From JABDKJ01 sp039028335 (lineage in GTDB: Bacteria; Bacteroidota; Bacteroidia; Flavobacteriales_D; JABDKJ01): a stretch of DNA of 33,831 nucleotides. The first letter of the stretch is position 1. Each line of letters starts with the position of its first letter. The notes below the pieces were generated by a model that was not told where the DNA came from, did not search any database, and saw only the letters and a program-made list of their open reading frames with translations. The stretch lies in NCBI GenBank assembly GCA_039028335.1, contig JBCCIF010000030.1, forward strand, positions 1 through 33,831, in the 5' to 3' direction. This document shows positions 1-8,900 of this stretch, one piece after another. A program made the translations under genes and the position numbers.

Positions 1-464
1 GCATCATAGTCACTAAATAATAACTTATCCCCAACAGGGACCAATGGAGCCCCTTGTCCACCCATTTGAACGTCCTTCAATCGGAAATTATTTATTGTTG
101 TCGTTCGTAATTTTTGCGCAATTGAACTTCCACTTCCAATTTGAAGTGTAATTCCTTTGTCAGGCTGATGAAATACAGTATGGCCATGAGAAGATATAAA
201 GTCAGGAATCAATTGATTTGAATCACAAAAGTCAGATATGAGATCCGCATAATACAGTCCCAATTCCTTATTGATTATCTCAATATGCGAACGTTTCTGA
301 GTGTTTAAATGACGCAATATCTCTAACCAAGACTCGGAATAAGGATAAGTTTTTACAGCAACAACATCATATGACCAATGTTCTTTTTTTTCAAAAACAC
401 AATAGGTCAAATCAACTCCATCTAAGGAAGTTCCAGACATTAAGCCCACTACTTTATACTCCAT
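1..464 (-). CDS. anmK: Anhydro-N-acetylmuramic acid kinase, N-terminal part (cut by window edge)
   Basis: This is the first ~154 residues of a kinase that phosphorylates 1,6-anhydro-MurNAc to MurNAc-6-phosphate during recycling of the cell's own peptidoglycan. The start is ATG at 464-462 and the protein begins MEYKVVGLMSGTSLDG, with the family's glycine-rich ATP-binding motif. Near the window edge are SSHGHTVFHQ, LQIGSGSSIA and GGQGAPLVPVGD, also typical of AnmK. One detail differs: the residue before FR in the usual DFR..D..GGQGAP block reads as N (NNFRLKDVQMGGQG). The second Asp (KD) is kept, so I do not call it inactive. The C-terminal half lies beyond base 1. It is divergent from the acyl-CoA dehydrogenase, with 88 bases between start codons. 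Confidence 0.93.
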   Translation of the reverse strand, partial: MEYKVVGLMSGTSLDGVDLTYCVFEKKEHWSYDVVAVKTYPYSESWLEILRHLNTQKRSHIEIINKELGLYYADLISDFCDSNQLIPDFISSHGHTVFHQPDKGITLQIGSGSSIAQKLRTTTINNFRLKDVQMGGQGAPLVPVGDKLLFSDYD

Positions 465-484
465 CGAACAATGAGACGCTTTAA

Positions 485-516
485 TTGCTTAAATAAGTGG
501 AATAAAATTAAATTTG
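485..516 (+). promoter_or_regulatory. Bacteroidota-type promoter for the acyl-CoA dehydrogenase gene
   Basis: TTG at 485-487, then 21 bases, then TAAATTTG at 509-516. This fits the Bacteroidota -33/-7 consensus (TTG, 19-21 bases, TAnnTTTG). It places transcription start a few bases after 516. The TTG at 514, which could in principle start the reading frame, lies inside the -7 element, which favours the ATG at 553. Confidence 0.6.
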
Positions 517-552
517 ACGGACTTTTTACAAAGCGATTTAAAAAAATTTTCA

Positions 553-1695
553 ATGGAATTTAAACTTAGCGAAGAACAGTTAGCAGTGAGAGATGCTGCT
601 CGAGAATTCACCCAGAATGTTTTAAAACCTGGAGTTATTGAAAGAGACAATAAACAAGAGTTCCCAACTGAACAAATCAAGCAGTTAGGTGAACTAGGTT
701 TTATGGGCATGATGGTCGATCCGAAGTATGGAGGAGGAGGAATGGATACAATTTCCTACGTATTGGCCATGGAGGAAATTTCAAAGTTAGATGCCTCGTG
801 TTCTGTAGTTATGTCAGTAAATAATTCTTTAGTATGCTGGGGATTGGAAACATTTGGCACTGAAGAGCAAAAGCAAAAGTATTTGATCGACTTAGCAACT
901 GGGAAAAAAATTGGTGCCTTTTGCTTAAGTGAACCGGAGGCTGGTTCGGACGCGACTTCTCAGCGAACAACCGCAATTGACATGGGTGACCACTATTTGC
1001 TCAATGGAACTAAGAATTGGATCACGAACGGTAATTCCGCCTCAACTTATCTAGTAATGGCTCAAACGGATGCCGATAAAGGTCATAAAGGCATCAATTG
1101 CCTGATTGTTGAAAAGGGAATGGATGGATTTATTATTGGAGCTAAAGAAGATAAATTAGGTATTCGAGCGAGTGATACACATACCTTAATGTTTCAAGAT
1201 GTCAAAGTCCCAAAAGAAAATAGGATAGGAGAGGATGGTTTTGGGTTCAAATTCGCGATGAAGACACTTACTGGTGGTAGGATTGGTATAGCTTCACAAG
1301 CGCTTGGTATTGCATCTGGCGCCTATGAGCTTTCATTGGCCTATTCGAAAGAACGAGCGGCATTTGGTAAGCCAATTTCCGAACATCAAGCTATCGCTTT
1401 TAAATTGGCAGATATGGCAACCGAAATAGAAGCTTCTCGTTTGCTCTGTTTAAAAGCAGCCTATCTCAAAGACAAAAAGGAAAGTTACGATTTAGCCAGC
1501 TCGATGGCTAAACTTTATGCATCAAGTATAGCAATGAAATCGACTGTGGAAGCTGTGCAAATTCACGGAGGATATGGTTTCGTAAAAGAATATCATGTAG
1601 AGCGATTAATGCGAGATGCTAAGATTACGCAGATCTATGAAGGTACTTCAGAGGTCCAAAAGATTGTAATCTCCAGAACAGTGTTAAAGGCTTAA
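553..1695 (+). CDS. Acyl-CoA dehydrogenase (short/medium-chain type)
   Basis: A flavoprotein that oxidises acyl-CoA to trans-2-enoyl-CoA and passes electrons to ETF. It belongs to fatty-acid or branched-chain amino-acid breakdown. From ATG 553 it is 380 residues, the usual family length. The N-terminal helical domain starts MEFKLSEEQLAVRDAAREF. The middle FAD/substrate region has FCLSEPEAGSDA and KNWITNG. The C-terminal part has IHGGYGF and YEGTSEVQKIVISR, whose Glu (about residue 363) is the expected catalytic base. The frame could extend to TTG at 514, but that codon sits inside the predicted promoter. Chain-length specificity cannot be read from the sequence. Its stop codon shares TTAA with the convergent murF stop. 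Confidence 0.94.
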   Translation: MEFKLSEEQLAVRDAAREFTQNVLKPGVIERDNKQEFPTEQIKQLGELGFMGMMVDPKYGGGGMDTISYVLAMEEISKLDASCSVVMSVNNSLVCWGLETFGTEEQKQKYLIDLATGKKIGAFCLSEPEAGSDATSQRTTAIDMGDHYLLNGTKNWITNGNSASTYLVMAQTDADKGHKGINCLIVEKGMDGFIIGAKEDKLGIRASDTHTLMFQDVKVPKENRIGEDGFGFKFAMKTLTGGRIGIASQALGIASGAYELSLAYSKERAAFGKPISEHQAIAFKLADMATEIEASRLLCLKAAYLKDKKESYDLASSMAKLYASSIAMKSTVEAVQIHGGYGFVKEYHVERLMRDAKITQIYEGTSEVQKIVISRTVLKA

Positions 1696-2960
1696 AGAAC
1701 TTCTGCCAGTCGCTCTAATTTAATTTTGCGAGAGCCTTTTATAAGAATACTTCTGTCATTCAAATTCGAAAGAATTCCAGAAGAAATAATTTCCTCTACA
1801 TTCAGGAAGGCGTTTGTATCGGAGGCATTTTTCTTGAAATATTCGCCCACGAATATACTTTCTATGTTGTATTTGCGCGTTAGAGCGATAACCTTTGAAT
1901 GTTCTTCATCGGTATATCCTCCAAGCTCAAGCATATCGCCAAGTATTGCAAATTTATTTCCTTCAGATTCAGCAAAATTTTCCAAAGCAGCATGCATGCT
2001 CGAAGGGTTTGCATTATAGGCGTCCAATATAAGCGTATTTCGATCGGTCGTCAACATTTGGGAACGATTATTCGTAGGCATGTACTCCTCGATCGCATCG
2101 ACCATATCTGAATTTGAAACATTAAAAAAGTCTCCTATCGCAAGAGCACTCAAAACATTTGAGAGATTATAGTCACCGTATAAGTTGGTTTGAATCTGCT
2201 CTGACCAAGGACTCGAAACTTGTATACTTAAATGGTGCCCGGCATCTTGAATGGTTCCATTGTACTTTTGCCCCTTTCCAAAATATACGCTCTTAATTCC
2301 ATCTCTTCGTTTCATGAGAAGCTCATCATCCGAATTGATAAAAATGAGGCCTTTATTTTGAGCGATGAACCGATACAATTCTGTCTTACCTTTTATAATA
2401 TTATCAAATCCACCAAACTCTCCGATATGGGCCTTTCCAATATTTGTAATCAGACCGTAATTTGGCTTTGCAAGCGAGCAGAGAAAAGCTATTTCACCTA
2501 CGTGATTTGCTCCCATTTCAATAATCGCCATTTCATGCTGTTTCTTTACTGAAAGCAAGGTCAAAGGGACGCCTATATGATTGTTTAAATTTCCAAAAGT
2601 AGAAAGGGTTGCGTACTTTTTACTCAACACCGCATACAGAAGTTCTTTTGTGGTCGTCTTTCCATTGCTTCCAGTAATCCCTATTATCGGAATATTCAAA
2701 TTATCTCTGTGATGACTAGAGAGTTGTTGCAAGGTCGCGAGCACATTTTCAACAAGAATCGTTTTTCCTTCAATTTGAAAATCCTCATCATCAATTACAA
2801 CTTTTGAGCAACCTAAGTCAATGGCTTTTTGAGCGAAAGTGTTTCCATTGAAACTAGGTCCTTTTAGCGCAAAGAACAACTCTCCTCCTTTAATTTGACG
2901 AGTATCGGTGCAAACTCCATTTGCGTTTAAAAATTCAACGTAAAGTTCTTGAATAGACAT
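1692..2960 (-). CDS. murF: UDP-N-acetylmuramoyl-tripeptide--D-alanyl-D-alanine ligase
   Basis: A cytoplasmic Mur ligase that adds D-Ala-D-Ala to UDP-MurNAc-tripeptide, the last cytoplasmic step in making the peptidoglycan precursor. It is 422 residues. The order fits the family: N-terminal UDP-binding domain (TDTRQIKGGELFFALKG, about residues 18-34), central ATPase with the P-loop GITGSNGKTTTKELL (about 94-108) and EMGANHVGEI, then a C-terminal domain with LDAYNANPSSM and FAILGDMLELG. It lies 66 bases downstream of gldJ on the same strand, but a strong hairpin (2974-3003) sits between them. It may therefore have its own promoter; TACTTTTA just before the ATG resembles a -7 element with one mismatch. 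Confidence 0.95.
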   Translation of the reverse strand: MSIQELYVEFLNANGVCTDTRQIKGGELFFALKGPSFNGNTFAQKAIDLGCSKVVIDDEDFQIEGKTILVENVLATLQQLSSHHRDNLNIPIIGITGSNGKTTTKELLYAVLSKKYATLSTFGNLNNHIGVPLTLLSVKKQHEMAIIEMGANHVGEIAFLCSLAKPNYGLITNIGKAHIGEFGGFDNIIKGKTELYRFIAQNKGLIFINSDDELLMKRRDGIKSVYFGKGQKYNGTIQDAGHHLSIQVSSPWSEQIQTNLYGDYNLSNVLSALAIGDFFNVSNSDMVDAIEEYMPTNNRSQMLTTDRNTLILDAYNANPSSMHAALENFAESEGNKFAILGDMLELGGYTDEEHSKVIALTRKYNIESIFVGEYFKKNASDTNAFLNVEEIISSGILSNLNDRSILIKGSRKIKLERLAEVL

Positions 2961-2973
2961 TGTATAAAAGTAA

Positions 2974-3003
2974 AAAGCCCATAATCAATTGATCATGGGC
3001 TTT
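2974..3003 (-). terminator. Hairpin terminator between gldJ and murF
   Basis: A near-perfect palindrome. A nine-base arm AAAGCCCAT pairs with ATGGGCTTT, with one A/C mismatch, and an inner ATCAATTGAT is also self-complementary. On the minus strand it is followed by TTTTTACTTTTAT, so it reads as an intrinsic terminator for gldJ. On the plus strand only three T residues follow. Confidence 0.7.
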
Positions 3004-3026
3004 AAAAGATTTTTCAAACTCTGATT

Positions 3027-4763
3027 TTAGAAATCTGTAATTCCGGCAGGGCTTCCTACCCTATCCATAGCACATCTGAATCCTATAGTCGCAGTTGCCT
3101 GTCTTTCATCTAAAAATCTGCGTGTACCTGGAATTGTATAGTAAATACGATCTCTCCAAGAGCCTCCTTTATAAACCCTTGCTCTATCATTGATCAAGGT
3201 AGTGTTCCCCCAATCGTACATATTATTGAACTCTTCATTGGCATAATCAAGTGAAGATTCTTTATCACCATCTCTAAAACCTATATAATCAGATTCTCTA
3301 TAATTTCTTCGATCTATGTTCTCTTCTGTTGAAACCGTTCTGTATTTCAATTCACCAGGAGTGTTTTCAATGTAATCAGAAAAGCCCTGTAATAGGTCAG
3401 CCGAAATCTCTATATCAGTAGATTTAATCTGGTCGATCGCCTCTTGCATTTTTGCATTAGCGGCATCGTTTTTACGATTATTTCTGTCTTCCTTCGCGCC
3501 CTCACATTTTGTAAGTAAAGCGTCCATCAAATTCAATTCTTCGGGAGTCGCTCTTCCTTCTAACTCTTTTGAAAATTTACCTAAAAAGTAAATTACTCCA
3601 TCTACATCATAGACTACTTCTGTTTCTTTCTCAGAAATGGCTCCTTCACTGTTTCTTTGTTTCGTCTTGTAAACATTACCTCTAAATGGTCTGAATTCAT
3701 CCATGTCCTCTAATGTCAATGGTCGATATACATCCATTACCCATTCCGAAACGTTTCCAGCCATATTATACAATCCATAATCATTTGGAGGATAGGAATA
3801 AACTGGAGCCGTGATATCTGCATTGTCATTCAAACTTCCAGCTACACCCATATAATCACCTCTACCTCGAACAAAGTTTCCATTAAAGGTTCCATAGAAT
3901 TTGTCCCTATTGTCATCATTTCTCACATAGTGACCATTCCATGGATAAATCTTTCGATTTCGTACCAATTCTTGGTAAGTGTCCCCAATTAAGCCATAGG
4001 CAGCAAACTCCCATTCTGCCTCAGTTGGAAGTCGATATTTAGGCAAGAGAATTCCATCCTCCATTCGTACATTTCGGTATTCTCTATCTGGATTAAAGTC
4101 TGGAATTCCATCAATTTTCTTCCCACTTTCATACTGACCTGCAAAATAGGCATCAGTGCTAAAGTGATCGTCATTAATCTGCTGTGGAAAGTGCTCGAAT
4201 AATCCTTCACGGATGAGAATAATCTCGTTAACTCTATCCGAACGCCAAGCACAATAGTCATTGGCTTGTAACCAATTTACTCCGACTACAGGATAATCGC
4301 GATATGCCGGATGCCTGAGATAATAATCTACGTAGGGCTCGTTATAAGCGAGCTTAGATCTCCAAACTAAGGTATCTGGAAGTGCTTTTTTATAGACTTC
4401 TGGATAATCAGCTGCATAAACTCTGCGTAACCAATATAAATACTCTAGCCAATCAAAATTGGTGACTTCTGTTTCATCTAAGTAGAAAGATGAAACAGTC
4501 GCTCTTCGAGGAATATTGTTCCAATCATAGTTCACGTCTACTTCAACGCGCCCCATAGTGAATGTCCCTCCTTCAATTAGAATCAATCCAGGCCCCGTTT
4601 CTTGTTCCAAGTAAGGCGCCTTTTCAAATCCTCCATTTTTTGGGTCATTATATGCCCAACCTGTGGTGCTTGATCGCTCTGGATTACAAGAAGCCAAAAT
4701 GGCAACTCCCAGAATTAAGCAAGACCAATTAAAGATCATTGATTTGGGTTTTCTAATGCTCAT
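3027..4763 (-). CDS. gldJ: Gliding motility / type IX secretion lipoprotein GldJ
   Basis: A lipoprotein needed for gliding and type IX secretion, related to GldK and carrying a formylglycine-generating-enzyme-like (FGE-sulfatase) fold used structurally rather than for catalysis. The N-terminus has a signal peptide with lipobox LASC, so Cys26 should be lipidated (Lnt, also in this window, would finish it). The FGE-type blocks EGGTFTMG, FYLDETEVTN, YRLPTEAEWEFAAYG, YNMAGNVSEWV and VYKGGSWRDR are in order, ending IGFRCAMDR. The stretch RVEVDVNYDWNNIPRRATV is typical of GldJ. A charged insert (about residues 410-470) separates the last blocks. Length (578) fits the family. It sits 35 bases after the PorP/SprF gene and is followed by a terminator. 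Confidence 0.93.
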   Translation of the reverse strand: MSIRKPKSMIFNWSCLILGVAILASCNPERSSTTGWAYNDPKNGGFEKAPYLEQETGPGLILIEGGTFTMGRVEVDVNYDWNNIPRRATVSSFYLDETEVTNFDWLEYLYWLRRVYAADYPEVYKKALPDTLVWRSKLAYNEPYVDYYLRHPAYRDYPVVGVNWLQANDYCAWRSDRVNEIILIREGLFEHFPQQINDDHFSTDAYFAGQYESGKKIDGIPDFNPDREYRNVRMEDGILLPKYRLPTEAEWEFAAYGLIGDTYQELVRNRKIYPWNGHYVRNDDNRDKFYGTFNGNFVRGRGDYMGVAGSLNDNADITAPVYSYPPNDYGLYNMAGNVSEWVMDVYRPLTLEDMDEFRPFRGNVYKTKQRNSEGAISEKETEVVYDVDGVIYFLGKFSKELEGRATPEELNLMDALLTKCEGAKEDRNNRKNDAANAKMQEAIDQIKSTDIEISADLLQGFSDYIENTPGELKYRTVSTEENIDRRNYRESDYIGFRDGDKESSLDYANEEFNNMYDWGNTTLINDRARVYKGGSWRDRIYYTIPGTRRFLDERQATATIGFRCAMDRVGSPAGITDF

Positions 4764-4798
4764 GATTTTCTAAATTTTCTTGTAGGTCTAATTAAATT

Positions 4799-5773
4799 TT
4801 AAAAAGATGGACAACTCACAGCTCTAAAACGCGGTCTTTTTCGTTTGCAATCAAACTGGACTGCGCAAGAGATCTCATGTGATCCTGCCGTTTGCGTTGT
4901 CAATCTCGAAACAGTTAAATCATAACTGTATCCAATTTTTAGTGCTTCGGTTTGTATACCTAATAACGCAATGAAAGAGTCTTTGTTACGATACCATACA
5001 CCTGCTACGATTGGTCCTTTGTTTACGTAAAGACCAATATTGATTTGTTCGAAATCGGCTTGACGCTGATAAAGGATGTTTGGTGATATGGAGGCCTCAC
5101 TATATTGTTTTTTCTTTCCATCAATGGGGAATGTTCCGCCAATGTGCCCTGTAAATTTCATAGGCAAACGCGCTTTACCAAAAACCAATGATTCTCTCGG
5201 TTCATTAACATGATGAACCGCTCCACCAAAATAAAGTACATCACTGAAGATCAAGAACCCGGTTGACACATCAAAATTTGACACTTGACCTCCACGAGGC
5301 TCTTCTTGTGTTTCGTAGATGAATCCCAATTTATCATCAATCATATCACTAAATGTGAGTTTAGACCAATCCAAAGCCTTGCGAAAATAGGTTCCTTGGA
5401 CCCCAATAGTCATAGAAAATTCATCGGAGATAGATTGTTGATAAGAATACATACCCGAGACAGAAGTATGCTTTAAGGTCCCAGCACCTGCTTGATCTTG
5501 GAAAAGCTGAATCCCCAAACCTCCTGAAATGGTCTCTACATATTGATCATAGGATGCTGCATAAGTTATGAAATTACCGGTTAAAGCTGGCCACTGGTTT
5601 CGGTAGTTCAAAACTAACCGCGGGCATCTGGAAGCACCTGCAAATGCAGGATTCAAATACAAAGGGTTGGCATAGAACTGAGTGAACTCAGGATCTTGAG
5701 CCTTTAACTCACTGTCTGTCAACGGAATGAGAGCACTAGCCGCAATCAACACTATAAATAATTTCCTGAACAT
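4799..5773 (-). CDS. porP/sprF: PorP/SprF-family type IX secretion outer-membrane protein
   Basis: A predicted outer-membrane beta-barrel of the PorP/SprF family, which works with the type IX machinery and with surface adhesins. From ATG 5773 it is 324 residues: MFRKLFIVLI begins a signal peptide ending KAQ, followed at once by the family signature DPEFTQFYANPLYLNPAFAG. Repeated beta segments such as GGLGIQLFQDQAG, NFDVSTGFLIFSDVLYFGGAVHH and KIGYSYDLTVS follow. The C-terminus is unusual in being Cys- and Arg-rich (CAVQFDCKRKRPRFRAVSC). A longer frame to 5809 adds twelve residues before the signal peptide and is unlikely. It is the first gene of a sprF-gldJ unit, divergent from porU across 193 bases. 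Confidence 0.87.
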   Translation of the reverse strand: MFRKLFIVLIAASALIPLTDSELKAQDPEFTQFYANPLYLNPAFAGASRCPRLVLNYRNQWPALTGNFITYAASYDQYVETISGGLGIQLFQDQAGAGTLKHTSVSGMYSYQQSISDEFSMTIGVQGTYFRKALDWSKLTFSDMIDDKLGFIYETQEEPRGGQVSNFDVSTGFLIFSDVLYFGGAVHHVNEPRESLVFGKARLPMKFTGHIGGTFPIDGKKKQYSEASISPNILYQRQADFEQINIGLYVNKGPIVAGVWYRNKDSFIALLGIQTEALKIGYSYDLTVSRLTTQTAGSHEISCAVQFDCKRKRPRFRAVSCPSF

Positions 5774-5966
5774 GCTTTTCCTCAATTTAGTAGAGTGAAT
5801 AATCGTCAATAATACAAATTATTTTATTAACACCCGTTTGAATATGGCTCATTCCTACAATAAGGAAAACTATATTTCGTTACATTTTTGCAACCAAAAT
5901 CTGAAGCCTCAAAACAAAGTATTCATTAACTTAGTTATTTATACGTTTTGACGGCTAAATTAGTTT
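5774..5966. promoter_or_regulatory. Divergent intergenic region between the PorP/SprF gene and porU
   Basis: This AT-rich spacer of 193 bases must hold the promoters of both type IX transcripts. No perfect TAnnTTTG is present. The nearest matches on the plus strand are TACGTTTTG (one extra base), about 12 bases before the porU ATG, and TATATTTC. I found no coding sequence or clear operator in it. Confidence 0.4.
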
Positions 5967-8900
5967 ATGAATAGTAAAATTCTCATCTTATTACAGCTCT
6001 CTTTTTTCATCTCACTTGCTGGTCACGCTCAGAAGAATTTCGATGTAGAGGTCAATTGGCAAGAAGATATTTCAATGAGCACTAATCAGACTTTTGAATA
6101 TTTTGAAAATGCATCTTATGATTTCGAAATATCAAATCTGCCCTTTATTCAAATATACACTCCTGTCAATCAGGGTATTACATCTTTTGAAGTTGAGATT
6201 TACAATGAAGAATATTCAACTGATCAAGGTAAAATTGTCAATTCTTCAAAAAATGTCAAAAGTGAATTGCCCAAAGAAATTATATCTACGCAAGTTTTGT
6301 ACGATGAAGGAAAAGAGCTTGGCTTGATCAAGTTTTATCCTTACACCAAAGATGCAAATGGACAACTAAAAAGAATAGAGAAGTTCAGTTATCGACTGGT
6401 TAATCAACTTTCTCAAAGACAAAAAAAGAATCTCAAAAATTTTGCCGAAAACTCTGTTTTGAGTTCTGGAGAATGGTATAAATTTTCCATAGATGAAAAT
6501 GGCATTTATAGAATCAATGGAAGTTTTTTAGAAGAACTTGGTATAAACTTATCTGGTCTATCCTCAGATCAAATAAACCTATATGGTAATGGTGGACAAT
6601 TATTGCCTTTTGAAAATTCAGAATTTCGACATGACGATCTGCATCTAAATCCCATTGCCATGTTTGACGGAAATGATGGCAACTTCTCTTCTTCTGATTA
6701 TTTCCTTTTCTATGGTAAAGGTCCAGACACTTGGGAATGGAATTCAGCTAATGAACGTTTTGAACATGTAAAACATTATTATTCCGACAAGGCTTACTAT
6801 TTTATTGGGATAGATATTGATTCTCCTAGAAGAATTGAAAACGCTACCCTTTCTGATTTTCCTGAAAATCAAACCATACGAAGTTTTAATGATTTCTCTT
6901 ATTACGAAGTAGATGAAAGAAACATGGTCCAATCTGGAAGAGAGCTTTACGGAGAAGAATTTGATATAATAACCACTTATAATTTCGATGGGAGCGCCTT
7001 TAATTTCCCCAATTTAGATGGATCTAAAAACGTAAACATTCATGTAAACGCTATTGGACGGACACTAGATGTTGGAGCAAGCTCTATTGAAATTAGTGCT
7101 CAAGGAAATAGTGGAAGTTTTTCGATCAATAATGTTTCGAGTGCATATCCCTCAGCCATTGCTCGTGAAGGAAGTGGAGAAATTAATTTCTTCCCCCAAG
7201 ATGGATCTTCAAGCCTGGCTGTTCAATTGAATTTCGACAAGTTCGCAGCAAATTCAAAAGGTTGGCTCGACTTTATTCGAATCAATGCCTGGAGGAAATT
7301 ACGCATGTCGGGTAATCAAATGGATTTCAGAAGTACGGAAAGCATAGGTAATGGAAATATTTCTCTTTTTGAAATGGAAAATGCTGGAGGCCTCTATCGA
7401 ATCTGGGACATAACAGACCCAGTTAATCCGCAGAATATAGCTTTCAACGAAAATTCTGGAACCGCTTCTTTTAGACTGAATACCGAAGAGTTGAGGGAAT
7501 TCATTGCCTTTAAAAATACTGGGTTCAAAAGCCCAGATGCCGTAGGTCAAGTTACAAATCAAAATATTCACGGTAGTGGTTTTCCTGATATGGTCATCGT
7601 AAGCAACTCGACATTTTTGACTCAAGCAGAAGACCTTGCAGATTTTCACAGGGAAGAAGGTCTTGAGGTTTTGGTTGTAACACCAACTCAAGTATACCAT
7701 GAATTTTCTTCTGGGAATCCTGATGTGACTGCCATCAAAATGATGATGAAGAATTTTTATGACAAAGCACAATCTGAAGAGGAAAAGCCGCGATATCTCT
7801 TGCTCTTCGGTGATGGATCCTACTTAAATAAAAATTTTGAAGGCAATACGAATTTCATTTTGACCTATCAATCTCAAAAATCACTTGCCCCCCTTTCTTC
7901 TTTTGTTTCTGACGACTATTTTGGACTGCTCGATGATGAAGAAGGCGAAGGTTCCGATGAGTTATTAGATATAGGTATTGGTCGATTTCCTGTTAAGACC
8001 GTTGAAGAGGCAATTGCAGTGGTTGCTAAAGTGAAACGCTATACATCGGATATTACAGCAGGAGGAATTGGACATTGCTCAGGATTAGGAAGTGACAATG
8101 TTTTTGGAGAATGGAGGAATAGCCTCGTTTTTGTCGGAGATGATGAAGACTCAAATATTCACATGACACAAGCCAATCAATTGTGCAATCAAATAGAATC
8201 GAGTAATCCAGAGTACGACTTAACCAAAATATTTTTGGATGCATATGTTCAAGAAAGCACACCTGGCGGGTCTCGATATCCAGAGGTTGAGAAGGCGATT
8301 AAAGACAATGTTGAAAGAGGAAATTTAATAACTACCTATGTTGGCCATGGAGGAGAAATCGGCTGGGCAGCAGAAAGAATATTAGATCTGACGACCATTC
8401 AAGGATTCGAAAACAGAAATTCTATGCCGGTATTTTTAACGGCTACTTGTGAATTTTCGCGTTATGATGATTTTGAAAGAACGTCAGCTGGAGAATTGCT
8501 TTTTCTTAACCCTAATGGAGGCGCGATTGCTATGCTTACTACTACGCGATTAGTTTACTCTTCTCCAAATTATGCCTTAGCGGTTAATTTTTTCAATAAT
8601 TCGTTGCTCGATCAAAACGCAGATCTGCGCTTGGGTGATATTGTGCGTTCAACTAAAAATGCGACTTTAAGCAACGGGACCAATAAAAGAAATTTCAGCT
8701 TATTGGGAGATCCCGCCTTGAGAATGACGTACCCAAAGTATGAGATTGAAACAACCTCCTTTTTGGACAATAGCGGAAATACTATAGACACTTTAAATGC
8801 ATTTAGCCAAGTAAAAGTTACAGGAAGAGTAGTGGACCAAAATGGATCAGTGTTTACCAATTTCAACGGTGAAATCGTACCAATTGTCTATGATAAGGAA

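Noticed and set aside
514..552. TTG 514 as the start of the acyl-CoA dehydrogenase
   Set aside because: The codon lies in the -7 element of a good promoter, and the protein from ATG 553 has the normal family start and length.
5774..5809. Longer start of the PorP/SprF protein at 5809
   Set aside because: It would put twelve polar residues before a standard signal peptide.
7299..7772. A 157-codon minus-strand frame inside porU
   Set aside because: It is fully antisense to conserved PorU sequence, has no family features and no promoter; other antisense frames in porU are of the same kind.
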